A stretch of 64,000 bases of DNA from NCBI GenBank assembly GCA_018287875.1, contig JAGVVL010000017.1, forward strand, positions 744,001 through 808,000, in the 5' to 3' direction. Made by a program: the position numbers and the translations under genes. Below are positions 33,796 to 45,148 of the stretch, piece after piece. The notes beneath the pieces are model-generated. The model made no database searches. It was not told the origin of the DNA and saw only the letters and a program-made list of their open reading frames with translations. This DNA is from Nigrospora sphaerica. Lineage: Eukaryota > Ascomycota > Sordariomycetes > Amphisphaeriales > Apiosporaceae. Every line of letters starts with the position of its first letter. The first letter of the stretch is position 1.

Positions 33796-34749
33796 TGATG
33801 AGCGGCCGTGTTTGGCTGAATGGGCGACTGCGGCAATCCAATCCGTGCTTCGAAGCGATCTCGTCGCCGAGTAGATAGAGACGAGCTGCCGGGCTCACGT
33901 TCTCACGCCCCGCGGCCGGTGTGACGTGATATGCGCGTGTCGGACTGGACTCTCTTGGCGGGTCCTCCAATGGGACTAGTTTAGCATCTCCCTTTAGCAC
34001 CTGAAGCTTTTCAGAGCTCCAGCTCCAGCTCCAGCAGGGGTAACGGAAACCTTGACTCGGTACCTACAGCCAGTAAGTATGTACATACATATCTTATGTA
34101 CATACATATCTAGACATAGTACATCTATGGGAGTGATGCTCATGCCCGCCCATGTCATAAGAGGCCGCTTTTCTTCCAATGCCCTCCAGTAGGTTTCACA
34201 GGATTATAATTGACAAGACCTCTTGGATGGTTATCTTTTCCTTCTCCATGCACATGTACATGTACACGACCACACCATTAGCCTCTGAGTACTTACTTAA
34301 GCTCCATCATATCTAGAGCACCGGCAATGCAGCAGACAGCGAATAAAACTACGTCTACGCTTAGTATTATCTTTAACCAGTCGTCCATCATCATGCTGGC
34401 ATATTTCATATCGAAGAAAAAGGTTCACGACGCACCGCCCAATGCGATGCTTACCCGTTTCCTGGCCGGTAGAGAAAGAGCTCCTGGTACTATTGTAACG
34501 AAGTTTCGTGTCGAAAACCCTTGCGTCTCTATAGTTTCATGTGAATTCCCTGTATTGCGAACTCATCCAGGGAGCTTATATCCCCAACATGCGTTCCGTG
34601 ACAGCGGTCCGCATCAGGTATGGTCGCCAATATAGTGCCAGGTCAATGGTCTCCTTCGGAAGAAACGAAAACGCCACGCTAGAAGAAGGCAAACGTCGAA
34701 GAGTCGTCGACGGCCCCGCGGTTCGCCGGATCAGGCCCGGGCCTCTTCG
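33796..34749. other. Intergenic region with a 17-bp tandem duplication
   Basis: Promoter side of the nucleotidase gene. Includes the exact 17-bp tandem pair at 34078..34111 and palindromic ACATGTACATGT-type sequence near 34250. No gene supported. Confidence 0.45.
34078..34111 (+). repeat. Exact 17-bp tandem duplication
   Basis: TATGTACATACATATCT occurs twice head-to-tail at 34078..34094 and 34095..34111. The unit itself is rich in TACATA steps. Confidence 0.9.
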
Positions 34750-35492
34750 TCAGAGTCCAGCCGGTAGGCCCGGGTACCGCGACCAGCAGAGCCACCCGTC
34801 GGGGCTGCTCAGCAGACCTCGTGTCTCGGGCTACAGATGCACGGGCAAACTCATCAGCACGGGCGCGTTCGGGCGGGTGTCACCAAACGGAAGTGTGCGG
34901 GACTTACTCTCCAAGCTTGGACGGGAGTGGTCGGCCGAGCGGCCTCTGAAGATCCGCTGGCGCTGGCGGCGGCGGTCTGGGTAGCAATCTGCGTCAGCTC
35001 GCGATTTCATCATGGTTTATTCAAGCGGGGTTGGGCGCGCACTGAAGCAATACTCTCACTACTCTTAGCCGCAGAAGAAGAAACTGATCTCGTGATGGAT
35101 CGGTTGCTTGAGGTGGCCTGAGGATGAAAGATTAATACTTGCAAAATGTTGGAGATGGGGTGGCAGTACTTGCCTTGGTACCAGAATCGTTCTTGCCGTC
35201 GGTGAAGCCACAGACTCCGCGAGGCGACGTAGCGTACGTCTCGGTGGTTTGGGTGCCTTTGGTCTCGTAGCCATCAGCCTGGATGTGTGTGAGCTTGGTT
35301 TGTTTGGTTATGGTAGGGGTGGCCACTTGCCGGCTTCTTGGACTCCGCCCCTGCATGGCCAGTCTTCTTGTCAGACAGTAACGAGCCCATGTCTTCGAAC
35401 CTGCCGTTCATCTGTGAGGAGAGAAACGATTGGATTGGTTCGCGAGAAGCATTGTGGGCCAAAGTACTTGGAGGATAAGAGGAGAAGGACAT
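34750..35492 (-). CDS. Candidate five-exon gene of unknown function (speculative)
   Basis: Reading the minus strand, exons 35492..35331, 35278..35174, 35117..35043, 34988..34908 and 34830..34750 join in frame to 167 residues with a TGA stop. Introns are 52, 56, 54 and 77 nt, typical for this genome. The first two have GCAAGT donors (GC-AG class); the others are GTGCGC and GTAAGT. The product starts MSFSSYPPSTLAHNASREP, has an acidic/basic middle (SDKKTGHAGAESKKP), then a Ser/Thr/Ala-rich stretch (SVSSSAAKSSESIAS, TAAASASGSSEAARPTTPV). No domain or signal peptide was recognised. I chose the exons by hand for openness, so chance is a real alternative; plain GT-only splicing ends early. The GC-AG intron in the chitinase gene shows such introns occur here. 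Confidence 0.28.
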
Positions 35493-36995
35493 CGCGGTGG
35501 CAGAACAGAAAATCCGACCTGCGTCGTGAAAAATGTCTGTTTTCGTTGGAGAGACCTCGGTCCCGGGCCTGATGTGGGGGGAAAATAGGTCAAGAAAGTA
35601 GCAGGACCTCTTGCGCCTGACCATAAGAGGTGATGTGGGACTGACACTGCCTTCACCATTTGCTCTACTGATTCAAGCTCAGCAAAGTGGAGAGGGTAAT
35701 ATGTGGTGCTAAAATCTTTGGGGTTATTCAGGAACAATTGCAGCCTTCACGTGTTGTCGCCACAACAAGTCTCGATCAAATGCTTGGCGCTGCTTTCGGT
35801 TTGCGGGGACGGTTATCTCACAGGGAACATGATCTAGATACCTGGCATATAGGTCACTTTGCTGAAGCCTAGCTCCTGGCGCATTGCTGTTACCTGTTTT
35901 CGTGTTCTATTCTAACGTATCTCTTGGCACCACTTTAAGATGGGAACACCTGTGAAGGCACCTGTGTTTTTTTGAAGTCGGGATAGACTAGGAGCAGCTC
36001 CCTGGAGGCTTCTTGCACGTAATGAAGATTGGGCTTTTCAAGCAGTGTGCTGCATATTCGAAAAAACATGAGAACATCCATGAATCTGTCTTTTTACGCT
36101 GAATCCGGAATGTCTTTATCAGAGAAGCACGCATGAAACCTGTACAGACCCTTATGAACGCCCGAGCGAAGGGAACTGCGTAAAAAGGGACAGGAAGACC
36201 AGAAAAGAGGAAGTGGCCGAATTACTAGAACTTTTCATCGAGCACTACACAACATACAGGTTCAAGAAAGGGCCTATTTACATGCCAACTACGTTAGCCC
36301 CGACCTTTCTGAGAGGCTCATGGTAGTAATTGTCCTGCCAAAGGGTTGAGTGACCTGCCATGCCGTTGATATTGCCGGCTATAATCGTGGGCCTGCTCCC
36401 AAGCTCCTCGTATGCGTATGCGATGATCACAATAACTAAAGTAGATGGTAGGTTCTCTCGGCTCCATCAAAATGGTGGGAACTGTACGATATTTACTAGT
36501 ATCGCGCAACTTTTGCTTGGGCTGTCCCCCTTTTCCTAGAATCCGATGGTCCACATGCTTAGCAAATCACAGGCGCCGCCGACACGAAACCTTGAAGGAT
36601 TGAAAGCCCTGAGTAGTTTTCAGTCATCGTTGCCACTCATATCTTGCGGGTTTTTACATACGAGCTCCTAAATTATGATGGAGGCGACGAGGCCAGCTTA
36701 GACCGTGGCAGCCCTCCTTAGATTAACATGTAGCTTGCTTCCTAAAGTAGAACACCGGAGGATAGGATTTAAGTAACGAGCCCGTCATTAGAAGCGCAAG
36801 TCGGAGTGGCCTATGGAGATTTGGATTCCCGACTTGGCCCTCTTCATAACCGACTTCTGCGGTTCGAAAAGCAGAGATGCCACACTTGGCTTATATGTGA
36901 AAGGATCTGTTATACACATCCGCTAGAGAGTAGGATCACTTAGGTCCCAAAAAGGTATCGGGTTCGATTCTGCCGTCAAGAATAAAAAAAGTGCC
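35493..36995. other. Intergenic region
   Basis: About 1.5 kb of A/T-richer sequence with no supported gene. At 36960..36970 a plus-strand GGTTCGATTCT resembles a Pol III B box (see findings). A full tRNA fold is not present. Confidence 0.45.
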
Positions 36996-37152
36996 AAAAA
37001 TTGAGTAGCTATTCTTTGAGAAGCGTGTCATCCTTAGTGCAGGGGCCATGCTAATCTTCTCTGCTACAGAGCTGTTAGTGTTGGTTCAGTTTCCGTGGAA
37101 ATGGGAAGACTCACTATCATTTCAATAGACCAAATGCCCGTAGGCGAAAGGC
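36996..37152 (-). ncRNA. U6 spliceosomal snRNA gene with an internal intron
   Basis: The minus strand contains AGAAGATTAGCATGGCCCCT and then GCACTAAGGATGACACGC, the near-invariant U6 core, and ends in a T5 Pol III stop (37000..36996). Exon 2 begins CAGAGAAG at 37063. Upstream, TTTGGTCTATTGAAATGATA (37134..37115) matches the U6 segment just before the ACAGAGA box, and a short stem-loop near 37152..37136 would form the 5' end. Between them lies a 51-nt intron, 37114..37064, with GTGAGT donor, CTAAC branch site and CTGTAG acceptor. Splicing restores GATACAGAGAAG exactly. U6 catalyses splicing and is transcribed by Pol III. The 5' end is approximate; a few C-to-T type differences from consensus mean a decayed copy is possible. 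Confidence 0.78.
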
Positions 37153-40100
37153 TGAGCACTCATTTACCATCATAAGGCTTTGTAAATCGGGGTGGCAGGT
37201 GAAGGTGGTTGCCCAGTTTCGTGAAATAAACATGGGCCGAGGAGCAGCCGGAGGCAGCCACGCCAACAGCTTGTTCTTCTCAAGCTTCTGCTGCTCTTAC
37301 TTTAGGCATAAAAGCCTACCTAGCGTGGAAGATATGGCAAGCACGAACGAGAAGTAGAGGTACGAGTGTACGCATGTGAGTGTGTTCCGGATTGGCATCG
37401 GAGTTATCCTGCTGCTCTATGGAAATAATCGACTAGTTACATCTTCCAATCCGTTTAGGACCACATCGTTTCTACATCAGAAGGTGGTATGTTGTGCACA
37501 GATATTTATGTTCTTCTATGAAGAGGAAAAAGAAAAGCCCAAGATACACCAGAGACATCACTCAAAAACTGAAGTCCATGGGACTTACAGTATTACCCAG
37601 GTGCTGCTTCGCGTGTTGCATATTTCAGTTGCCATGTGTTTTACGGAGGCAGCGAAGAATTTGTTCCCTGGGTGTCCTTTTCATATGGATAATCACATAT
37701 TGTTAGCTGAGGCGTATGTCTACCAAATAAGCCATGGCAAGATATGTGCCGTCGGCAAGTGGATAGGCGATATCAAGAAACCAAAAGAGCCTGGATTGCC
37801 TACTTTGGTATGGCGAGACCGTCTCCGACCCGCCTCGTATAAATTCTAGTTGAACGAGGATGCCCAATTGCCGAGTTGGATGCATCAGGCTCACCTGTTT
37901 ACCTCAAATACCTAGACTACGCGGAATGACTGACCCGAGTTGAGCTCAATAGTCGGCCACCATGTTAAGCTAGGGGCTGGCTAGCCGAGCAGAACCGACG
38001 TGCCTCAAGGCGCCGCGGATGCGTAGAGCGTGATACACCGGGCATCCACGGCCAAGAGCCGGGGTAGAATCACCTGCCTTCGTACTAATGACCGCCAGTT
38101 GAAGCTATCTACAGTAACTAAAGGGTAGCGGTGTCAGGTCATTTACCCAACAGAGCATAGCGAAGGACGCATGAAGATGCTAATACGCCGCGTCATAGTG
38201 GCCATGCTAGATCGGCCGGCTCCTTTGAAGAGCACAGCCGCGGCGGACCGGCCATGACTCGAAAACTTGGTCCCCAGGCTTCCAGGCGTGTAAATGAGGC
38301 TTTTCGCTGAAAGCCATGGCAGCATGGGAACGGCTCACCCCGAGTCTGATTCATCCGATGGAATGGAAGGTAGGGGAGGCCCCCTGAACCGCAATCTCCC
38401 CACCTACCGCGCGGCTTGGCGCTCGTAACTTCGGGCCGTCGCTTATATGCTTTTTCACTGCCAGGCACGTGGAGCTGGCTCGGCTGGATGCATTCGTTGT
38501 CAGCACTGCTGCGAAGTGCTGAGCTGGATGCACACCGCTGGGACAGGACAGGTTCGGCCGCCTACTGAATTGCCCTCCAGCTCGGGAGACGGTTCATGGC
38601 GACCATGGGTAGGCACTTTTTGGGTTCGCGCATTCGCGATGAAACCGAATGAGCCCCGGGCGCAGCCCGCAGAAGCACGCGGTATCCGCCCCTCTCTTCT
38701 CCTGCGGCTGTCGTGATCCACACCGGGGTGGGATGGCCAAACTGCACTTATTAGACGGGCAAGTGAACCGTCCCGCGGTGTCCCCAACACAGCTCGCAAT
38801 GCGAGGCTGGAAGAGGTAGGTCGGCCGGCGTGCGTGAATAGGCGTTTCATGTGCTGGTGCATGTGGGTAATGCACTTCGCGAACCAGCCTTAACGACGGG
38901 GACTGGGGGGGAGAGGATCTCGTTGAAAGGGGGGCAGTGGACTGTCGGGTGCTTTTCCCAGGAGGATCGCGGGACCCGTCGCTGGGGGGGGGGGGGGGGG
39001 GGGGCGGCTAGGCAACTTCAGGCCCGGCGCTGGAACCGGCAGCTGGGGTAAGGTAAGGGGAGAAGCGGAAGCGGTGCTGGAAATCTGCAGGGGGAGGCCA
39101 AGCTGACCACAGACGCTGACCACGGATGGGAATGGTGGGAGGGGTTTCAACCGACCACAGGGCACGCGAAATACACCACCCCAGACCGTAACTCTATCGC
39201 AGGGGTTCGTTGTTCCTCGTGCTTTCTTCGCGTCTCACCCAGCGTCACATCCAACCGGCCACGGCGGCGGCGGAGGCTCGACGGCTCCCCAAAGCAGACC
39301 TACAGCCCGGCCAGCGTCGTAGCCCGCTGGGATGACAGACCCATGACACCCTGTGCGTTTCCCAACACCCGCCCGGCCGTCGCTGCATCTGTACGGGTAA
39401 AGGGACGGGGATGAGATGGGGGCAGCGGTTGCGAGCCCCAGGCCGCGTGATGCTACCTTTGCAACTCGCGAACCGCAGCGCCGGGGGACCGATCAGCCGA
39501 CAGCCGTACGCACGGCCTCTCCAATGGTCGTCTAGTCGAGATGGAATGCAACCAAGCGTCTGGCGATCTCGCCGTGGGACCACCGGATCCATAGCACCCA
39601 TTCAGCCGGATCGGAACTTCCCAGCTTTTCCACCTGGCCCAAGATGCATAAGTACAAATACCACTGCCGATCTACCTAGAATGGTGGCCTTTCTTCAGGA
39701 CTGACCAGGACGGCGGTCGGGGACTCCTTCAAAAGTACCTACGTTTGGTAGGAGAGCAGCTTTTTTTGTGGACCCGTGGAGACAGCGACGCGGCACTAAG
39801 CTGGGGCTGAAGATGTCCCGTCTGAGCCAGCCCAAAGCTCGGGGTAGATGCTGGAACAACCTTATTTGCCGGCCCTCTCGAACTTGGGGCAGGAAAGAAG
39901 CCAGACGGATGCAGACATCTCGCCCCGGTTCCCGAGCTGAGCCGGTCGAAGACGGGCGTGCGTGCCATGGGAAAGAGGCAATCAAAGTGTGGAGGAACGG
40001 GGCCGCGACGGGCGGGAGGGAAATGAACGGGCACATATGCAGTGCGAAGCGAAGGGACGGGCTACTCCGCTTCTCATGTCGTGGCCCACTGTCCAACAGG

Positions 40101-41144
40101 GCGATGGCCGCGATGGAACAGGCAGGTGGAAACGAAGAACAAACGTTTGCCCGTCTGACAACGGTACGATTTTGTTTTCTTTTGGCCGTGTTCGTCCCCC
40201 GCCCTTGCTGTTTGCTTTTCGGCCGCCCGTTGGCGCGCCTGACAAAACTGTCAACAGGCAATCTGAAATGAAAGACACGAACGGTCGGTGGCAATCTATA
40301 TCTCGCGATGTACCTATGTAAACTGCCTAAGGCAACGCGCCTCAGGCCAAACGGCCCGGGAAAAGACCTTCGGCCTCCGTTGGCTACCGGTTCGAGAGCA
40401 CGGGGCCGCCTTCTGCTGGATGCGATGACACCCGTATCGTCGCGCACGGTGCGCTTTATGTAGGAACCAACTGCCCCAACATCTTCCCCCCCCTCCCCGC
40501 CCTCCACGAAGGAGGCCTCGAACGACCCGAACGTCCAGGTGTGGAGACCCCGTCTCCTCTACGGCCCTGAGTGGCGGCGCTGTGCATGCATCAGGGTCGC
40601 AGTTAAGCAGCTGCTTTGCCATGCATGCAGGACCGTACCAAGGAATCATGGCAAAGAACTGCCTGCCCGCTCCAAAAGGCCCCGATATGTAGCGCGCTTC
40701 TGATTAGGCCGGCACGCTTGCATGGGTATGAGCATTGAGCCTATTCAGCCGACTGGTCGTTGGAGCGGCGCCAGGCCCACGTAACGCTAGCGAAGCCGAT
40801 GAGATGCCGCGACTGCCCAGACCCGGAGTCCGGGGGGATGGGGGGGGGGTCCCAGGAATTCCTACGGGTGGCCTGTTCATACAGATGCTGTCAGGGATGC
40901 AGCAGAGGGTGACGGGGGGACAGATCAGCGGTGCGTGTGGGAAGTACGAGTCCCCGGAGGCACGTCCGACAACAAGCACCCTCAGGTCGTATAAGATGGA
41001 AACCCCCCGTACCACCCACGTGCCATCCCGAGACGTTCCCCTTCTGGAGATGACGACCCAAACCGCCGGCCCACGACCTTCTCTCCATCGGCCCAAGCCT
41101 GCCCGGGGCAGGGCGACCACGCACCCGGAAACGTACCCGCAGCC
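37153..41144. other. Long gene-poor region
   Basis: About 4 kb with no gene I can support. It includes a run of 21 G at 38984..39004, G/C-rich stretches near 38150..38700 and 39200..40650, and several unlinked frames (for example 37376..37849 plus, which starts only with GTG, and 39695..40507 minus) without domains. The last about 250 bp are the leader of the membrane protein gene. Confidence 0.5.
38984..39004 (+). repeat. Run of 21 G
   Basis: Uninterrupted poly(dG). Such runs are also prone to length error in sequencing and assembly. Confidence 0.9.
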
Positions 41145-42738
41145 ATGGCTGCCCCCTTTGACGCGGCCGCCGTGCCTCACGACAACCGCGGTCACGTCGT
41201 CATCATCGTGGGCGCCGTCATGACGGCCCTGGCCACCGCCACCGTCCTCGCCCGGCTGTACACGCGATACTTCATCATCCAGCATATCGGCGTCGACGAC
41301 TGGATGGCCATCCTCTCCCTCGTACGGGGCCCCCTCCGCTGGCTTCCGGGCTTCCCTCCCCTTCCGCCCTCTCCCCGCGCTGACCCTTGCGTCCCCCAGG
41401 TCTTCGCGCATGCCATGAACATATCCCAAAGCATCAACGCGACGGGCCTTCTTGGAAGCCGCTTCTACGACATCAAGGACTTCCCGGTCGAGTTCCCCGA
41501 GTTCCTCAAGGTCAGTTCATTCCCCCCGGCTTCCCGGTCTGCAGACGGGCGGGCACAGTCGAGCGAAACGGCCGGGACAACTGACACGGCGCCGGGGGCG
41601 GGGGCGAACAACAGCTTTTCTGGATCAACGAGATCATGTACAACTTCACCATGTTCTTCATCAAGATGACGTTCCTGTGCCAGTACTACCGCATCTTCAG
41701 CCACATGCGGGCGATGCGCCGGACGTACCTCGTCGCCATGGTGGCCATCGGGGGCTGGTGCTTCGCTCAGATCGTCGCCATCGTCTTCACCTGCCTTCCG
41801 CCGTCCGACTTCTGGCGCCTCGGCGACGATGGCAAGAGGTGCCAGAACCAGATGGTGGGCGTCTGGGTCAACGCCGTCGGCACCCTCGTGACCGACCTCG
41901 CCATCCTTTTGCTGCCCCTGCCGGCCCTCTTGAAGCTGAAGCTGCCCCAGACCCAGAAGTGGGCGCTTCTGGGCATCTTCCTGATCGGCGGCGTGTAAGT
42001 CGCTGAGCCCGGCCGGCCTTGTTCCATCCCCTCGTCCTTTTTCTCCCGGCCCGGCTGACCTTCCCCTCTCACCCTTCGCGCAGCACCTCGGCCATCTCCA
42101 TTGTCCGCCTCACGACGCTGTCGGGCGGCGGCGACTTCACATACGACACGGTCAACTCGGCCGCCCTGTCCGTGACCGAGATCTGCACCGGCATCATCGC
42201 GGCGTCGCTGGCCACGATCCGCAAGCTCGTCGGCCGCTTCCTCCCGGGCTTCGGCACGCGCTTCGGCAAGTCGTCGGCCGCGTACGGGCCCTACGGCGAG
42301 TTCTCGCGCACGGCCGCCTCGTCGCGCCACTACCACTCGGCCGCGCGGGCGCCGCCGCCGCCCGCGGAGCGCGAGTTTGCCGCCGCCGCCCTTGCGTCGC
42401 GCAAGGGCCCGATGGTGGCGACCTCGTCCCTCAGCGAGGAGGACCTCTTCCAGGGCTACAGCCACGAGCTGCGCCGCCTACCGACCGCCGATACCGAGGC
42501 CGAGGCCGCGCCCGCCTACCCATCCGCCGTCGCCCGCGCCAAGGCCGACGACGGCGATGATGTAATCGTGCGCGTGAAGCGCACCAAGTCGGGCCTCGAG
42601 ACGCGCGTCTTTGGCGGCTTCCGCGCCGGGCCCGACGCGCGCCCGGGCGGCGACGACCAAGGGGGCCGGACGCCCAATGAGATGGGCATCCGCGTCGAGC
42701 GGGATTTTATCGTCCGGGAGTCGACGGCCCGGCCGTGA
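41145..42738 (+). CDS. SAT4/Pth11-like fungal integral membrane protein (rhodopsin-like domain)
   Basis: Exons 41145..41321, 41400..41510, 41615..41994 and 42084..42738 give 440 residues. Three GT-AG introns fall at conserved spots; joining exons 2 and 3 gives EFLKLFWINEIMYNFTMFF. Hydrophobic helices include VVIIVGAVMTALATATVLA, FTMFFIKMTFLCQYYRIF, LVAMVAIGGWCFAQIVAIVF and VNAVGTLVTDLAILLLPLPA, followed by LLGIFLIGG/VTSAISIVRL. YRIF and the CPP-like LPPSDFW segment plus Cys in RCQNQ are typical of the fungal rhodopsin-like (SAT4) family. No N-terminal CFEM domain is present. The cytoplasmic C-terminal tail of about 180 residues is Ala/Pro/Gly-rich and charged. Family members are plasma-membrane receptors or receptor-like proteins; ligand and role here are unknown. 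Confidence 0.88.
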
Positions 42739-43283
42739 GGCGAGCGGCTGGAGGAAGAGATGCCGGCCGTCCCTGGGGGACGCGCGAGCACGTAATAATA
42801 CATACGAGAAAGATACCCATGTTTCAATACGAACCTAGCGCTTCAAGTTGCCACGTAATGGACCTTAATTTGACTCGTTGCTAATTGCCTTCTTACCGCC
42901 ATCGTTAGCTGGCCCACCCCGAAACAAACGGCACCCTGCAACCGGATAGATGGGACGCGACACGTGGGGAAAATCCGACAAGTAACTCGGTATCAACTCG
43001 CTCCGACCGATAGAGATGCATTGCGACGGCAGAAGATGAATTGGTTTGCGACGATACGCGCTCGGGAAATTCAGAAAGCGTAGTTTGTATCAAGGTCACG
43101 TGCGGGCACGACGGCGCGGTGACTTGGGGCCGTAGTTTGACGCCATAGAGTCATTCGCTTCAACGGCGGGAAAAGGGAAAAAAGGCGACGCCGCCCTCCG
43201 CCCTCGTCGGTCGTTGCCGGTCTGGCTACTCTTTGCCAAGACGCTCACAGACCCGACCTCATCATTCTTGGGCGCGCGCGACC
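42739..43283. other. Intergenic region
   Basis: 545 bp between the membrane protein stop and the acetyltransferase start. No feature recognised beyond presumed 3' UTR and promoter. Confidence 0.45.
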
Positions 43284-43873
43284 ATGTTGAACGTCGAAGT
43301 TAGGAACTGGTACCGAGGCAACTACCTCCTGTCGACCGAGGCGCTGCTCATCCAGGTCGACGCCGTCAATGCCGCGCTCGGCTCCGAGGCCATGTGGTGG
43401 GCGCACAGCCTGCCGCGGGAGGCGATGAAGAAGGCGCTGCACGATTCACTGTGCCTGGGCCTCTATGTCCTACCGGAATCGACGGCCGAGCTCGCAGGTG
43501 ATTAACCCTTCCCCCTCCACGGTAGCGCGGTCCCCTCTCACAGTATACGATAAACGCAGGCAATACCAGCCCGAAGCAAGTCGGCCTCGTCAGGGTAGTC
43601 ACTGACGACGTGACATTCGCCTATCTGAGTGACATCTACATCTTGCCGGAGCATCGGGGCCGGGGGCTCGGTCGGTGGATGCTCGAGTGCCTGAGCGAGA
43701 TAGTGAGGGGGTGGAAGTACCTTCGGCGCCTCATGTTCCTCACGACCGACACCATGGACCTGTACCGCAGCACCCTGGGCGCAAAGAGGTGGGACGAGTG
43801 CGAGACGGAGGGCATCTCCATTGGGGTGGTCGAGGGGCCGGCGGCGCAGCGGCCGGGCTCGAAGCCCCCATGA
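43284..43873 (+). CDS. GNAT-family N-acetyltransferase
   Basis: Exons 43284..43497 and 43560..43873 give 175 residues, a normal size for small fungal GNAT proteins. Motif A with the acetyl-CoA pyrophosphate loop is present: LSDIYILPEHRGRGLGRWML (R-G-x-G-L-G). The N-terminal half (LLIQVDAVNAALGSEAMWWA) and LYVLPESTAELAG/NTSPKQVGLVRVV fit the strands before motif A. The intron acceptor at 43559 keeps the domain in frame; an earlier AG at 43543 breaks it. The substrate is unknown. The stop lies 28 bp from the stop of the convergent TRM7 gene, so the 3' UTRs must overlap. Confidence 0.88.
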
Positions 43874-43901
43874 AAAGAGGCACGGCGGCAGGTGGCCGGC
43901 C

Positions 43902-45148
43902 TCAGCTCTTGGGCCCCGTCTTGCCGTACGCGCCACCGGCCACCTTTCGCATCTCCAGAGCGCGCTTGTATGGAGGAGCCGTCGGTGGCTGGACGGGGTC
44001 AAGGGAGACGTGGCCCGGCGGCAAGCGGTACGAAGCGTCAGAGTCGAAAGCAGACAGGTCTCCACAGGCAATAAAGGGCGCAATCCAACGGACGTCGTCG
44101 GCCGCGGGTGGGCGTAGATCCTCCACCTCGACCTCGGTAACCCCATCAGCATCCGTAGTCCGGGGATGGACGGGCGCGGCATCCCATGCCCCCGTAGCCT
44201 GGTTCTGCAGAATGGTAGGGGCGGCGAGAGGAAGACTGTTCTGCCTCTCAGCCATCATCTGGGGCAGGCGATACCCGACGCCCAAGGGTTCCTCCAAGCT
44301 TGCAGAGAAGCCCTTGGGGGGCTGGAAATTCAAGCAGACAATGAAGGCCTCGACGCTGCTCGCTCTCGAAGACCTCGGCTTGGCGACGTGGACCCTCTCA
44401 AAGAAGATCTTAAGTTGAGCATACAGCACATCCACGTTCTTACCCCTGAAAATCTTGGCGACGAATTTGCCCCCAGGCCGCAAGACGCAGAGGGCCAAGT
44501 TCAGGGCGGCGAAGAGCAGTTGCGACTGCACGTAAATGTCCAGATCGTGCAGTCCGGTCACGTCGGGGGCGCCGTCGCTCAGGACGAGATCCACGGGATG
44601 GGCAGCCTTTTGGTCCCTGGAGGCGTCATCAAAATCGGGATCCAGGGCCTTCAGTAGGAGAGGGACGGTGGCCGGGTGGGTGATGTCGGCCCGCAGGGTG
44701 CTGATGCCGGGCAGGGGACTGATGGGCTGCAGGTCGATGGCCACGATCTTGACGTCCTTGCGCGGCTTCAACTCTACCGGCGCCGGCTTGTCATCCAGCC
44801 CCTCGACGGCGCCGTCGGGGCCAAAGACGCGGAGCATCTGCTGGCGCAGCTTGGCCTCGCGGTCCTGCCATGCGGCGCGGCCAAAGTTCTCGCCCTTGAT
44901 GAGCACACGGGACAGCACCTGGGACCAGCTGCCGGGGGCGGCACACAGGTCGACGACGCGGGTGACGTCGGAGAAGAGATCGAACTCTGGCGGCGTCTTG
45001 TCAGCGGCGCGGCTTCTACGCGGGAGGAGACAGGGCGACACGGACCTTCATCCAGTTGGAGCAGCTTGAATGCACTCCGCGCCCGCCATCCCTGCTCCTT
45101 GGCCAGCCTGTAATAGGCGTCACGCTTGTCCTTGGACGACTTTCCCAT
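43902..45148 (-). CDS. TRM7: tRNA (cytidine32/guanosine34-2'-O)-methyltransferase Trm7 (FtsJ/RrmJ family)
   Basis: Exons 45148..45046 and 44986..43902 give 395 residues. The intron (59 nt) removal yields [20 protein letters not shown], exactly the family sequence. The SAM-binding motif is DLCAAPGSW at 47-55. The K-D-K-E catalytic set is visible as K28 (SAFKLLQ), D in [11 protein letters not shown] in [11 protein letters not shown] and E in [13 protein letters not shown]. The enzyme methylates the ribose of residues 32 and 34 in tRNA anticodon loops, working with partner proteins. About 80 residues beyond the yeast length form a Pro/Ala-rich C-terminal tail. It faces MAK5 across a 388-bp promoter. 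Confidence 0.95.

Noticed and set aside
36930..36980. A tRNA-like segment with GGTTCGATTC beside U6
   Set aside because: No five-pair T-stem and no acceptor pairing could be made, so a tRNA is not called.
37376..37849. A 157-codon plus-strand frame near U6
   Set aside because: Starts only with GTG, no domain, A/T-rich codons unlike the genes of this window.
39695..40507. A 270-codon minus-strand frame
   Set aside because: Arg/Pro/Ser-rich without any motif, overlapped by equally long frames on the other strand; likely compositional.
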